DNA from: Lepidurus packardi
Taxonomy: Eukaryota > Arthropoda > Branchiopoda > Notostraca > Triopsidae
Length of the DNA: 64,000 nucleotides
Assembly (NCBI GenBank): GCA_023053545.1
Contig: JAKZAN010000076.1
Location: 1-64,000 of the forward strand
Direction: 5' to 3'
A program made the position numbers and the translations under genes. Shown here in pieces: positions 20,701-36,700 of the stretch. Position 1 is the first letter of the stretch. Every line of letters starts with the position of its first letter. The notes beneath the pieces are model-generated. The model was not told where the DNA came from and did no database searches. It was given only the letters and a program-made list of their open reading frames with translations.

Positions 20701-22980
20701 TACGGACTGAATTAATTCCTTACGGACTGAATTAAATCCTTACGGACTGAATTAATTCCGTACGGATTATATTAATTCCTTACGGACTGAATTAATTCTT
20801 TACGGACAGAATTAATTCATTATGGAGTTAATTAATTCCGTAAGGAATGAATGAATTAATTACGGACTGAAATAATTCCTTACGGACTGAATTAATTCCT
20901 TACGGACTGAATTAATTCGTTACGGACTGAATTAATTCCTTACGGACTGAATTAATTCCTTACGGACTGAATTATTTCCTTGCGGACTGAATTAATTCTT
21001 TAGGATTGATTGAATTCCGTTCTTACTGAATTAATTCCTTACGGACTGAATTAATTCCTTAATTAATTCCTTACGGACTGAATTAATTTCTTACGGACTG
21101 AATTATTACATTACGGACTGAATTAAATCCTTACGGACAGGATTAATTCCTTACGGACTGAATTAATTCCTTACGGACTTAATTAATTCCTTACGGACTG
21201 AATTATTTCCTTACGGACTGAATTAATTCTTTAGGATTGATTGAATTCCGTTCTTACTGAATTAATTCCTTACGTACTGAATAAATTCCTTAATTAATTC
21301 CTTACGGACTGAATTAATTCCTTAATTAATTCCTTACTTACTGAATTAATTCCTTACGGACTGAATTAACTACTTAGGGACTGAATTAATTCCTTAGGGA
21401 CTGAATTAATTCCTTGGGGACTGAATTAATTCCTTATGGACTGAATGAATTCCTTACGGACTGAATTAATTTTATACGGACTAATTAATTCATTACGGAC
21501 TTAATTAATCCATTACGGACTGAATTAATTCTTTACGTACTGAACTTATTCCTTACGGACTGAATTAATTCCTTACGGACTGCATTTATTCCTTACGGAC
21601 TGAATTAATACCTTACGGACTGAATTAAATCCTTACGGACAGAATTAATTCCTTACCTACTGAATTAATTCCTTACGGACTGAATTACTTTCATACGGAC
21701 TGAATAAATTCATTTCGGACTTAATTAATGGATTACGGACTGAATTAATTCCTTACGTAATGAACTTATTCCTTACGGACTGAATTAATTCCTTACGGAC
21801 TGAATTAATTCCTTACGGACTGAATTAATTCCTTACGGACTGAATTAATACCTTACGGACTGAATTAAATCCTTACGGACTGAATTAATTCCTTACGGAC
21901 TGAATTAGTTCCTTATGGACTGAATTAATTCCTTACGGACTGAATCAATTCCTTTCGGACTTAATTAATTCCTTACGTATTTAATTAATTCCTTACGGTC
22001 TGAATTAATTCCGTACGGATTTTATTAATTCCTTACGGACTGAATTAATTCATTACGGACATAATTAATCCATTACGGACTGAATTATTTCCTTACGAAC
22101 TGAAGTTATTCCTTACGGACTGAATTAATTACTTACGGACTAAATTATTTCCTTACGTACTGAAATAATTCCTTACGAACTGAATTAATTCCTTACGGAC
22201 TGAATTAATTCCTTACGGACTGAATTAATTCCTTAATTAATTCCTTACGGACTGAATTAATTTCATACGGACTGAATTAATTACTTACGGACTGAATTAT
22301 TTCCTTACGTACTGAAGTTATTCCTTACGGACTAAATTAATTCCTTACGGACTGAACTAATTCCTTACGGACTGAATTAATACCTTACGGACTGAATTAA
22401 ATCCTTACGGACTGAATTAATTCCTTACGGAATTAATTAATTCCTTACGGACTTAATTAATTCCTTACGGACTTAATTAATTCCTTACGGACTAAATTAA
22501 TTCCTTACGGACTTAATTAATTCTTTACGTACTTAATTAATTCCTTACGGTCTGAATTAATTCCGTACGGATTTAATTAATTCCTTACGGACTGAATTAA
22601 TTCCTTACGGACTGAATTAATTCCTTACGGATTGAATTAAATCCTTACGGACTGAATTAATTCCGTACGGATTATATTAATTCCTTACGGACTGAATTAA
22701 TTCTTTACGGACTGAATTAATTCCTTACGGACTGAATTAAATCCTTACGGACTGAATTAATTCCGTACGGATTATATTAATTCCTTACGGACTGAATTAA
22801 TTCTTTACGGACAGAATTAATTCATTATGGACTTAATTAATTCCGTAAGGAATTAATGAATTAATTACGGACTGAAATAATTCCTTACGGACTGAATTAA
22901 TTCCTTACGGACTGAATTAATTCGTTACGGACTGAATTAATTCCTTACGGACTGAATTAATTCCTTACGGACTGAATTAT
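17741..22980. repeat. Satellite 2 duplication, offset ~3487 bp
   Basis: The marker ctttaggattgattgaattc and the following variant series (from about 17741) recur with offset 3487 bp: 17744 pairs with 21231, and 18001 with 21488. Further on the offset becomes 3507 bp (18624/22131 and 19041/22548), a gain of one 20-bp monomer in the later copy. The copies match for at least 1.3 kb. A partial third copy of the marker series starts near 19298 (offset 1554 from 17744). Confidence 0.8.
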
Positions 22981-24320
22981 TTCCTTGCGGACTGAATTAA
23001 GTCTTTAGGATTGATTGAATTCCGTTCTTACTGAATTAACTCCTTACGGACTGAATTAATTCCTTAATTAATTCCTTACGGACTGAATTAATTCCTTACG
23101 GACTGAATTATTACATTACGGACTGAATTAAATCCTTACGGACAGGATTAATTCCTTACGGACTGAATTAATTCCTTACGGACTGAATTAATACCTTACG
23201 GACTGAATTAAATCCTTACGGACAGAACTAATTCCTTACGGACTGAATTAATTCCTTACGGACTTAATTAATTCCTTACGGACTGAATTATTTCCTTACG
23301 GACTGAATTAATTCTTTAGGATTGATTGATTTAGATTCTTACTGAATTAATTCCTTACGGACTGAATTAATTCCTTACGGACTTAATTAATTCCTTACGG
23401 ACTGAATTAATTCCTTACGGACTTAATTAATTCCTTACGGACTTAATTAATTCCTTACGGACTTAATTAATTCCTTATGGACTAAATTAATTCCTTACGG
23501 ACTGAATTAATTCATTACGGACTGAATTAATTCTTTACGGACTGAATTAATTCCTTACGGACCTAATTAATTCCTTACGGACGGAATTAATTATTTACGG
23601 ACTTAATTAATTCTTTACGTAATTAATTAATTCCTTACGGTCTGAATTAATTCCGTACGGACTGAATTAATTCATTACGGACTTAATTAAATCCTTACAG
23701 ACTGAATTAATTCCTTATGGACTTAACTAATTCCGTAAGGAATGAATTAATTAATTACGGACTGAAATAATTCCTTACGGACTGAATTAATTCCTTAATT
23801 AATTCCTTACGGACTGAATTAATTTCATACGGACTGAATTAATTCATTTCGGACTTAATTAATCGATTACGGACTGAATTAATTCCTTACATAATGAACT
23901 TATTCCTTACGGACTGAATTAATTTCTTACGGACTGAATTAATTCCTTACGGACTGAACTAATTCCTTACGGACTGAATTAATACCTTACGGACTGAATT
24001 AATTCCTTACGGACTGAATTAATTCCTTACGGACTGAATTCGTTCCTTACGGACTGAATTAATTCCTGACGGACTGAATCAATTCCTTTCGGACTTAATT
24101 AATTCCTTACGTACTTAATTAATTCCTTACGGTCTGAATTATTTCCGTACGTATTTTATTAATTCCTTACGGACTGAATTAATTCATTACGGACTTAATT
24201 AATCCATTACGGACTGAATTATTTCCTTACGAACTGAAGTTATTCCTTACGGACTGAATTAATTACTTACGGACTAAATTATTTCCTTACGTACTGAAAT
24301 AATTCCTTACGTACTGAAGT

Positions 24321-27300
24321 TATTCCTTACGGACTGAATTAATTCCTTACGGACTGAATTAATTCCTTACGGACTGAATTAATACCTTACGGACTGAATT
24401 AAATCCTTACGGACTGAATTAATTCCTTACGGACTTAATTAATTCCTTACGGACTTAATTAATTCCTTACGGACTTAATTAATTCCTTACGGACTAAATT
24501 AATTCCTTACGGACTTAATTAATTCTTTACGTACTTAATTAATTCCTTACGGTCTGAATTAATTCCGTACGGATTTAATTAATTCCTTACGGACTGAATT
24601 AATTCCTTACGGACTGAAGTAATTCCTTACGGATTGAATTAAATCCTTACGGACTGAATTAATTCCGTACGGATTATATTAATTCCTTACGGACTGAATT
24701 AATTCTTTACGGACTGAATTAATTCCTTACGGACTGAATTAAATCCTTACGGACTGAATTAATTCCGTACGGATTATATTAATTCCTTACGGACTGAATT
24801 AATTCTTTACGGACAGAATTAATTCATTATGGACTTAATTAATTCCGTAAGGAATGAATGAATTAATTACGGACTGAAATAATTCCTTACGGACTGAATT
24901 AATTCCTTACGGACTGAATTAATTCGTTACGGACTGAATTAATTCCTTACGGACTGAATTAATTCCTTACGGACTGAATTATTTCCTTGCGGACTGAATT
25001 AATTCTTTAGGATTGATTGAATTCCGTTCTTACTGAATTAATTCCTTACGGACTGAATTAATTCCTTAATTAATTCCTTACGGACTGAATTAATTCCTTA
25101 CGGACTGAATTATTACATTACGGACTGAATTAAATTCTTACGGACAGGATTAATTCCTTACGGACTGAATTAATTCCTTACGGACTTAATTAATTCCTTA
25201 CGGACTGAATTAATTCCTTACGAACTGAATTAATTCCTTACGGATTGAATTATTTCCTTACGGACTTAATTAATCCATTACGGACTGAATTAATTCCTTA
25301 CGTACTGAACTTATTCCTTACGGACTGAATTAATTCCTTACGGACTGAATTAATACCTTACGGACTGAATTAAATCTATACGGACTGAATTAATTCCTTA
25401 CGGACTGAATTAGTTCCTTACGGACTGAACTAATTCCTTACGGACTGAATTAATTCCTTTCGGACTTAATTAATTCCTTACGGTCTGAATTAATTCCGTA
25501 CGGATTTTATTAATTCCTTACGGACTGAATTAATTCATAACGGACTTAATTAATCCATTACGGATTGAATTATTTCCTTACGAACTGAAGTTATTCCTTA
25601 CGGACTGAATTAATTACTTACGGACTAAATTAATTACTTACGGACTGAATTATTTCCTTACGTACTGAAGTTATTCCTTACGGACTGAATTAATACCTTA
25701 CGAACTGAATTAAATCCTTACGGACAGAATTAATTCCTTACGAAGTGAATTAATTCCTTACGGAATGAATTAATTCCTTACGTACTGAATTAATTCCTTA
25801 CGGACTGAATTAATTCCTTACGGACTGAATTAATTCATTACGGACTTAATTAAATCCTTACAGACTGAATTAATTCCTTACGGACTGAATTAATTCCTTA
25901 CGGACTGAATTAATTCCTTAATTAATTCCTTACGGACTGAATTAATTCCTTACGGACTGAATTAATTCCTTACGGACTGAATTAGTTCCTTAAGGACTGA
26001 ATTAATTCCTTACGGACTGAATCAATTCCTTTCGGACTTAATTAATTCCTTACGTACTTAATTAATTCCTTACGGTCTGAATTAATTCCGTACGGATTTT
26101 ATTAATTCCTTACGGACTGAATTAATTCATTACGGACATAATTAATCCATTACGGACTGAATTATTTCCTTACGAACTGAAGTTATTCCTTACGGACTGA
26201 ATTAATTACTTACGGACTAAATTATTTCCTTACGTACTGAAATAATTCCTTACGAACTGAATTAATTCCTTACGGACTGAATTAATTCCTTACGGACTGA
26301 ATTAATTCCTTAATTAATTCCTTACGGACTGAATTAATTTCATACGGACTGAATTAATTACTTACGGACTGAATTATTTCCTTACGTACTGAAGTTATTC
26401 CTTACGGACTGAATTAATTCCTTACGGACTGAATTAATTCCTTACGGACTGAATTAATACCTTACGGACTGAATTAAATCCTTACGGACTGAATTAATTC
26501 CTTACGGACTTAATTAATTCCTTACGGACTGAATTAATTCCTTAATTAATTCCTTACGGACTGAATTAATTTCATACGGACTGAATTAATTACTTACGGA
26601 CTGAATTATTTCCTTACGTACTGAAGTTATTCCTTACGGACTGAATTAATTCCTTACGGACTGAATTAATTCCTTACGGACTGAATTAATACCTTACGGA
26701 CTGAATTAAATCCTTACGGACTGAATTAATTCCTTACGGACTTAATTAATTCCTTACGGACTTAATTAATTCCTTACGGCCTTAATTAATTCCTTACGGA
26801 CTAAATTAATTCCTTACGGACTTAATTAATTCTTTACGTACTTAATTAATTCCTTACGGTCTGAATTAATTCCGGACGGATTTAATTAATTCCTTACGGA
26901 CTGAATTAATTCCTTACGGACTGAATTAATTCCTTACGGATTGAATTAAATCCTTACGGACTGAATTAATTCTTTACGGACTGAAATAATTCCTTACGGA
27001 CTGAATTAATTCCTTACGGACTGAATTAATTCCTTACGGACTGAATTAATTCCTTACGGATTGAATTAAATCCTTACGGACTGAATTAATTCTTTACGGA
27101 CTGAAATAATTCCTTACGGACTGAATTAATTCCTTACGGACTGAATTAATTCGTTACGGACTGAATTAATTCCTTACGGACTGAATTAATTCCTTACGGA
27201 CTGAATTATTTCCTTGCGGACTGAATTAATTCTTTAGGATTGATTGAATTCCGTTCTTACTGAATTAATTCCTTACGGACTGAATTAATTCCTTAATTAA

Positions 27301-30300
27301 TTCCTTACGGACTGAATTAATTCCTTACGGACTGAATTATTACATTACGGACTGAATTAAATCCTTACGGACAGGATTAATTCCTTACGGACTGAATTAA
27401 TTCCTTACGGACTTAATTAATTCCTTACGGACTGAATTAATTCCTTACGAACTGAATTAATTCCTTACGGACTGAATTATTTCCTTACGGACTTAATTAA
27501 TCCATTACGGACTGAATTAATTCCTTACGTACTGAACTTATTCCTTACGGACTGAATTAATTCCTTACGGACTGAATTAATACCTTACGGACTGAATTAA
27601 ATCCTTACGGACAGAACTAATTCCTTACGGACTGAATTAATTCCTTACGGACTTAATTAATTCCTTACGGACTGAATTATTTCCTAACGGACTGAATTAA
27701 TTCTTTAGGATTGATTGATTTCCATTTTTACTGAATTAATTCCTTACGGACTGAATTAATTCTTTAGGATTGATTGAATTCCATTCTTACTGAATTAATT
27801 CCTTACGGACTGAATTAATTCCTTACGGACTTAATTAATTCCTTACGGACTTAATTAATTCCTTACGGACTTAATTAATTCCTTATGGACTAAATTAATT
27901 CCTTACGGACTGAATTAATTCATTACGGACTGAATTAATTCCTTACGGACTGAATTAATTCCTTACGGACCTAATTAATTCCTTACGGACGGAATTAATT
28001 ATTTACGGACTTAATTAATTCTTTACGTAATTAATTAATTCCTAACGGTCTGAATTAATTCCGTACGGACTGAATTAATTCATTACGGACTTAATTAAAT
28101 CCTTACAGACTGAATTAATTCCTTATGGACTTAACTAATTCCGTAAGGAATGAATAAATTTATTACGGACTGAAATAATTCCTTACGGACTGAATTAATT
28201 CCTTACGGACTGAATTAATTCCTTACGTAATGAACTTATTCCTTACGGACTGAATTAATTCCTTACGGACTGAATTAATTCCTTACGGACTGAATTAATT
28301 CCTTACGGACTGAATTAATACCTTACGGACTGAATTAAATCCTTACGGACTGAATTAATTCCTTACGGACTTAATTAATTCCTTACGGACTTAATTAATT
28401 CCTTACGGACTTAATTAATTCCTTACGGACTAAATTAATTCCTTACGGACTTAATTAATTCTTTACGTACTTAATTAATTCCTTACGGTCTGAATTAATT
28501 CCGTACGGATTTAATTAATTCCTTACGGACTGAATTAATTCCTTACGGACTGAAGTAATTCCTTACGGATTGAATTAAATCCTTACGGACTGAATTAATT
28601 CCGTACGGATTATATTAATTCCTTACGGACTGAATTAATTCTTTACGGACTGAATTAATTCCTTACGGACTGAATTAAATCCTTACGGACTGAATTAATT
28701 CCGTACGGATTATATTAATTCCTTACGGACTGAATTAATTCTTTACGGACAGAATTAATTCATTATGGACTTAATTAATTCCGTAAGGAATGAATGAATT
28801 AATTACGGACTGAAATAATTCCTTACGGACTGAATTAATTCCTTACGGACTGAATTAATTCGTTACGGACTGAATTAATTCCTTACGGACTGAATTAATT
28901 CCTTACGGACTGAATTATTTCCTTGCGGACTGAATTAATTCTTTAGGATTGATTGAATTCCGTTCTTACTGAATTAATTCCTTACGGACTGAATTAATTC
29001 CTTAATTAATTCCTTACGGACTGAATTAATTCCTTACGGACTGAATTATTACATTACGGACTGAATTAAATTCTTACGGACAGGATTAATTCCTTACGGA
29101 CTGAATTAATTCCTTACGGACTTAATTAATTCCTTACGGACTGAATTAATTCCTTACGAACTGAATTAATTCCTTACGGATTGAATTATTTCCTTACGGA
29201 CTTAATTAATCCATTACGGACTGAATTAATTCCTTACGTACTGAACTTATTCCTTACGGACTGAATTAATTCCTTACGGACTGAATTAATACCTTACGGA
29301 CTGAATTAAATCTATACGGACTGAATTAATTCCTTACGGACTGAATTAGTTCCTTACGGACTGAACTAATTCCTTACGGACTGAATTAATTCCTTTCGGA
29401 CTTAATTAATTCCTTACGGTCTGAATTAATTCCGTACGGATTTTATTAATTCCTTACGGACTGAATTAATTCATAACGGACTTAATTAATCCATTACGGA
29501 TTGAATTATTTCCTTACGAACTGAAGTTATTCCTTACGGACTGAATTAATTACTTACGGACTAAATTAATTACTTACGGACTGAATTATTTCCTTACGTA
29601 CTGAAGTTATTCCTTACGGACTGAATTAATACCTTACGAACTGAATTAAATCCTTACGGACAGAATTAATTCCTTACGAAGTGAATTAATTCCTTACGGA
29701 ATGAATTAATTCCTTACGTACTGAATTAATTCCTTACGGACTGAATTAATTCCTTACGGACTGAATTAATTCATTACGGACTTAATTAAATCCTTACAGA
29801 CTGAATTAATTCCTTACGGACTGAATTAATTCCTTACGGACTGAATTAATTCCTTAATTAATTCCTTACGGACTGAATTAATTCCTTACGGACTGAATTA
29901 ATTCCTTACGGACTGAATTAGTTCCTTAAGGACTGAATTAATTCCTTACGGACTGAATCAATTCCTTTCGGACTTAATTAATTCCTTACGTACTTAATTA
30001 ATTCCTTACGGTCTGAATTAATTCCGTACGGATTTTATTAATTCCTTACGGACTGAATTAATTCATTACGGACATAATTAATCCATTACGGACTGAATTA
30101 TTTCCTTACGAACTGAAGTTATTCCTTACGGACTGAATTAATTACTTACGGACTAAATTATTTCCTTACGTACTGAAATAATTCCTTACGAACTGAATTA
30201 ATTCCTTACGGACTGAATTAATTCCTTACGGACTGAATTAATTCCTTAATTAATTCCTTACGGACTGAATTAATTTCATACGGACTGAATTAATTACTTA

Positions 30301-32072
30301 CGGACTGAATTATTTCCTTACGTACTGAAGTTATTCCTTACGGACTGAATTAATTCCTTACGGACTGAATTAATTCCTTACGGACTGAATTAATACCTTA
30401 CGGACTGAATTAAATCCTTACGGACTGAATTAATTCCTTACGGACTTAATTAATTCCTTACGGACTGAATTAATTCCTTAATTAATTCCTTACGGACTGA
30501 ATTAATTTCATACGGACTGAATTAATTACTTACGGACTGAATTATTTCCTTACGTACTGAAGTTATTCCTTACGGACTGAATTAATTCCTTACGGACTGA
30601 ATTAATTCCTTACGGACTGAATTAATACCTTACGGACTGAATTAAATCCTTACGGACTGAATTAATTCCTTACGGACTTAATTAATTCCTTACGGACTTA
30701 ATTAATTCCTTACGGCCTTAATTAATTCCTTACGGACTAAATTAATTCCTTACGGACTTAATTAATTCTTTACGTACTTAATTAATTCCTTACGGTCTGA
30801 ATTAATTCCGGACGGATTTAATTAATTCCTTACGGACTGAATTAATTCCTTACGGACTGAATTAATTCCTTACGGATTGAATTAAATCCTTACGGACTGA
30901 ATTAATTCTTTACGGACTGAAATAATTCCTTACGGACTGAATTAATTCCTTACGGACTGAATTAATTCGTTACGGACTGAATTAATTCCTTACGGACTGA
31001 ATTAATTCCTTACGGACTGAATTATTTCCTTGCGGACTGAATTAATTCTTTAGGATTGATTGAATTCCGTTCTTACTGAATTAATTCCTTACGGACTGAA
31101 TTAATTCCTTAATTAATTCCTTACGGACTGAATTAATTCCTTACGGACTGAATTATTACATTACGGACTGAATTAAATCCTTACGGACAGGATTAATTCC
31201 TTACGGACTGAATTAATTCCTTACGGACTTAATTAATTCCTTACGGACTGAATTAATTCCTTACGAACTGAATTAATTCCTTACGGACTGAATTATTTCC
31301 TTACGGACTTAATTAATCCATTACGGACTGAATTAATTCCTTACGTACTGAACTTATTCCTTACGGACTGAATTAATTCCTTACGGACTGAATTAATACC
31401 TTACGGACTGAATTAAATCCTTACGGACAGAACTAATTCCTTACGGACTGAATTAATTCCTTACGGACTTAATTAATTCCTTACGGACTGAATTATTTCC
31501 TAACGGACTGAATTAATTCTTTAGGATTGATTGATTTCCATTTTTACTGAATTAATTCCTTACGGACTGAATTAATTCTTTAGGATTGATTGAATTCCAT
31601 TCTTACTGAATTAATTCCTTACGGACTGAATTAATTCCTTACGGACTTAATTAATTCCTTACGGACTTAATTAATTCCTTACGGACTTAATTAATTCCTT
31701 ATGGACTAAATTAATTCCTTACGGACTGAATTAATTCATTACGGACTGAATTAATTCCTTACGGACTGAATTAATTCCTTACGGACCTAATTAATTCCTT
31801 ACGGACGGAATTAATTATTTACGGACTTAATTAATTCTTTACGTAATTAATTAATTCCTAACGGTCTGAATTAATTCCGTACGGACTGAATTAATTCATT
31901 ACGGACTTAATTAAATCCTTACAGACTGAATTAATTCCTTATGGACTTAACTAATTCCGTAAGGAATGAATAAATTTATTACGGACTGAAATAATTCCTT
32001 ACGGACTGAATTAATTCCTTACGGACTGAATTAATTCCTTACGTAATGAACTTATTCCTTACGGACTGAATT
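24321..32072. repeat. Tandem duplication of a ~3.9-kb satellite 2 block
   Basis: Copy 1 (about 24321-28256) and copy 2 (about 28257-32072) share the order of all variant monomers I compared. The offset is 3936 bp at 24841/28777 and 25455/29391, falling to 3816 bp at 27241/31057 and 28141/31957. The 120-bp change is explained by a local six-monomer duplication in copy 1 (26941-27060 repeated at 27061). This is the largest clear segmental duplication in the array. Boundaries are approximate. Confidence 0.85.
26941..27180. repeat. 120-bp local duplication (six monomers)
   Basis: The 60 bases from 26941 are identical to the 60 from 27061, and the following monomers match too apart from one ttcctta/ttcgtta difference. 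Copy 2 of the surrounding 3.9-kb duplication has the series only once, so this expansion followed the larger duplication (or was lost from copy 2). It is a direct example of unequal exchange at whole-monomer steps. Confidence 0.8.
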
Positions 32073-33740
32073 AATTCCTTACGGACTGAATTAATTCCTT
32101 ACGGACTGAACTAATTCCTTACGGACTGAATTAATACCTTACGGACTGAATTAAATCCTTACGGACTGAATTAGTTCCTTACGGACTGAACTAATTCCTT
32201 ACGGACTGAATTAATACCTTACGGACTGAATTAATTCCTTACGGACTGAATTAATACCTTACGGACTGAATTAAATCCTTACGGACTGAATTAATTCCTT
32301 ACGGACTTAATTAATTCCTTACGGACTTAATTAATTCCTTACGGACTTAATTAATTCCTTACGGACTAAATTAATTCCTTACGGACTTAATTAATTCTTT
32401 ACGTACTTAATTAATTCCTTACGGTCTGAATTAATTCCGGACGGATTTAATTAATTCCTTACGGACTGAATTAATTCCTTACGGACTGAATTAATTCCTT
32501 ACGGATTGAATTAAATCCTTACGGACTGAATTAATTCCGTACGGATTATATTAATTCCTTACGGACTGAATTAATTCTTTACGGACTGAAATAATTCCTT
32601 ACGGACTGAATTAATTCCTTACGGACTGAATTAATTCGTTACGGACTGAATTAATTCCTTACGGACTGAATTAATTCCTTACGGACTGAATTATTTCCTT
32701 GCGGACTGAATTAATTCTTTAGGATTGATTGAATTCCGTTCTTACTGAATTAATTCCTTACGGACTGAATTAATTCCTTAATTAATTCCTTACGGACTGA
32801 ATTAATTCCTTACGGACTGAATTATTACATTACGGACTGAATTAAATCCTTACGGACAGGATTAATTCCTTACGGACTGAATTAATTCCTTACGGACTTA
32901 ATTAATTCCTTACGGAATGAATTAATTCCTTACGAACTGAATTAATTCCTTACGGACTGAATTATTTCCTTACGGACTTAATTAATCCATTACGGACTGA
33001 ATTAATTACTTACGTACTGAACTTATTCCTTACGGACTGAATTAATTCCTTACGGACTGAATTAATACCTTACGGACTGAATTAAATCCTTACGGACAGA
33101 ACTAATTCCTTACGGACTGAATTAATTCCTTACGGACTTAATTAATTCCTTACGGACTGAATTATTTCCTAACGGACTGAATTAATTCTTTAGGATTGAT
33201 TGATTTCCATTTTTACTGAATTAATTCCTTACGGACTGAATTAATTCTTTAGGATTGATTGAATTCCATTCTTACTGAATTAATTCCTTACGGACTGAAT
33301 TAATTCCTTACGGACTTAATTAATTCCTTACGGACTTAATTAATTCCTTACGGACTTAATTAATTCCTTATGGACTAAATTAATTCCTTACGGACTGAAT
33401 TAATTCATTACGGACTGAATTAATTCCTTACGGACTGAATTAATTCCTTACGGACCTAATTAATTCCTTACGGACGGAATTAATTATTTACGGACTTAAT
33501 TAATTCTTTACGTAATTAATTAATTCCTAACGGTCTGAATTAATTCCGTACGGACTGAATTAATTCATTACGGACTTAATTAAATCCTTACAGACTGAAT
33601 TAATTCCTTATGGACTTAACTAATTCCGTAAGGAATGAATAAATTTATTACGGACTGAAATAATTCCTTACGGACTGAATTAATTCCTTACGGACTGAAT
33701 TAATTCCTTACGTAATGAACTTATTCCTTACGGACTGAAT
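30440..33740. repeat. Satellite 2 duplication, offset 1669 bp
   Basis: The marker ttaggattga at 31050 pairs with 32719, 31521 with 33190, and ccgtaagg at 31957 with 33626, all at 1669 bp. Upstream the offset is 1629 bp (30737/32366); the 40-bp change is a two-monomer gain near 32540 carrying tccgtacggattatatt. This duplication overlaps copy 2 of the 3.9-kb block, so events are nested. Confidence 0.75.
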
Positions 33741-36700
33741 TAATTCCTTACGGACTGAATTAATTCCTTACGGACTGAACTAATTCCTTACGGACTGAAT
33801 TAATACCTTACGGACTGAATTAAATCCTTACGGACTGAATTAGTTCCTTACTGACTGAACTAATTCCTTACGGACTGAATTAATTCCTTTCGGACTTAAT
33901 TAATTCCTTACGGTCTGAATTAATTCCGTACGGATTTTATTAATTCCTTACGGACTGACTTAATTAATTACGGACTTAATTAATCCATTACGGACTGAAT
34001 TATTTCCTTACGAACTGAAGTTATTCCTTACGGACTGAATTAATTACTTACGGACTAAATTATTTCCTTACGTACTGAAATAATTCCTTATGGACTGAAT
34101 TAATTCCTTACGGACTGAATTAATTCCTTACGGACTGAATTAATTCCTTAATTAATTCCTTACGGACTGAATTAATTTCATACGGACTGAATTAATTACT
34201 TACGGACTGAATTATTTCCTTACGTACTGAAGTTATTCCTTACGGACTGAATTAATACCTTACGGACTGAATTAAATCCTTACGGACAGAATTAATTCCT
34301 TACGAACTGAATTAATTCCATACGGACTGAATTAATTCCTTACGTACTGAATTAATTCCTTACGGACTGAATTAATTCCTTACGGACTGAATTAATTCAT
34401 TACGGACTTAATTAAATCCTTACAGACTGAATTAATTCCTTACGGACTGAATTAATTCCTTACGGACTGAATTAATTCCTTAATTAATTCCTTACGGACT
34501 GAATTAATTCCTTACGGACTGAATTAATTCCTTACGGACTGAATTAATTCCTTACGGACTGAATTAATACCTTACGGAATGAATTAAATCCTTACGGACT
34601 GAATTAATTCCTTACGTAATGAACTTATTCCTTACGGACTGAATTAATTCCTTACGGACTGAATTAATTCCTTACGGACTGAATTAATTCCTTACGGACT
34701 GAATTAATACCTTACGGACTGAATTAAATCCTTACGGACTGAATTAGTTCCTTACGGACTGAATTAATTCCTGACGGACTGAATCAATTCCTTTCGGACT
34801 TAATTAATTCCTTACGTACTTAATTAATTCCTTACGGTCTGAATTAATTCATTACGGACTTAATTAATCCATTACGGACTGAATCATTTCCTTACGAACT
34901 GAAGTTATTCCTTACGGACTGAATTAATTACTTACGGACTAAATTATTTCCTTACGTACTGAAATAATTCCTTACGAACTGAATTAATTCCTTACGGACT
35001 GAATTAATTCCTTACGGACTGAATTAATTTCATACGGACTGAATTAATTACTTACGGACTGAATTATTTCGTTACGTACTGAAGTTATTCCTTACGGACT
35101 GAATTAATTCCTTACGGACTGAATTAATTCCTTACGGACTGAATTAATACCTTACGGACTGAATTAAATCCTTACGGACTGAATTAATTCCTTACGGACT
35201 TAATTAATTCCTTACGGACTTAATTAATTCCTTACGGACTTAATTAATTCCTTACGGACTTAATTAATTCCTTACGGACTAAATTAATTCCTTACGGACT
35301 GAATTAATTCATTACGGACTGAACTAATTCCTTACGGACTGAATTAATTCCTTACGGACCTAATTAATTCCTTACGGACGGAATTAATTCTTTACGGACT
35401 TAATTAATTCTTTACGTACTTAATTAAGTCCTTACGGTCTGAATTAATTCCGTACGGATTTAATTAATTCCTTACGGACTGAATTAATTCTTTACGGACT
35501 GAATTAATTCCTTATGGACTTAATTAATTCCGTAAGGAATGAATGAATTAATTACGGACTGAAATAATTCCTTACGGACTGAATTAATTCCTTACGGACT
35601 GAATTAATTCCTTAATTAATTCCTTACTTACTGAATTAATTCCTTACGGACTGAATTAACTACTTAGGGACTGAATTAATTCCTTAGGGACTGAATTAAT
35701 TCCTTGGGGACTGAATTAATTCCTTACGGACTGAATGAATTCCTTACGGACTGAATTAATTTTATACGGACTAATTAATTCATTACGGACTTAATTAATC
35801 CATTACGGACTGAATTAATTCTTTACGTACTGAATGTATTCCTTACGGACTGAATTAATTCCTTACGGACTGCATTTATTCCTTACGGACTGAATTAATA
35901 CCTTACGGACTGAATTAAATCCTTACGAACTGAATTAATTCCTTACGGACTGAATTACTTTCATACGGACTGAATAAATTCATTTCGGACTTAATTAATC
36001 GATTACGGACTGAATTAATTCCTTACGTAATGAACTTATTCCTTACGGACTGAATTAATTCCTTACGGACTGAATTAATACCTTACGGACTGAATTAAAT
36101 CCTTACGGACTGAATTAATTCCTTACGGACTGAATTAGTTCCTTAAGGACTGAATTAATTCCTTACGGACTGAATTAATTCCTTACGGACTGAATTAATT
36201 CTTTACGGACTGAATTAATTCATTATGGACTTAATTAATTCCGTAAGGAATGAATGAATTAATTACGGATTGAAATAATTCCTTACGGACTGAATTAATT
36301 CCTTACGGACTGAATTAATTCGTTACGGACTGAATTAATTCCTTACGGACTGAATTAATTCCTTACGGACTGAATTATTTCCTTACGGACTGAATTAATT
36401 CTTTAGGATTGATTGAATTCCGTTCTTACTGAATTAATTCCTTACGTACTGAATAAATTCCTTAATTAATTCCTTACGGACTGAATTAATTCCTTAATTA
36501 ATTCCTTACTTACTGAATTAATTCCTTACGGACTGAATTAACTACTTAGGGACTGAATTAATTCCTTAGGGACTGAATTAATTCCTTGGGGACTGAATTA
36601 ATTCCTTACGGACTGAATGAATTCCTTACGGACTGAATTAATTTTATACGGACTAGTTAATTCATTACGGACTTAATTAATCCATTACGGACTGAATTAA

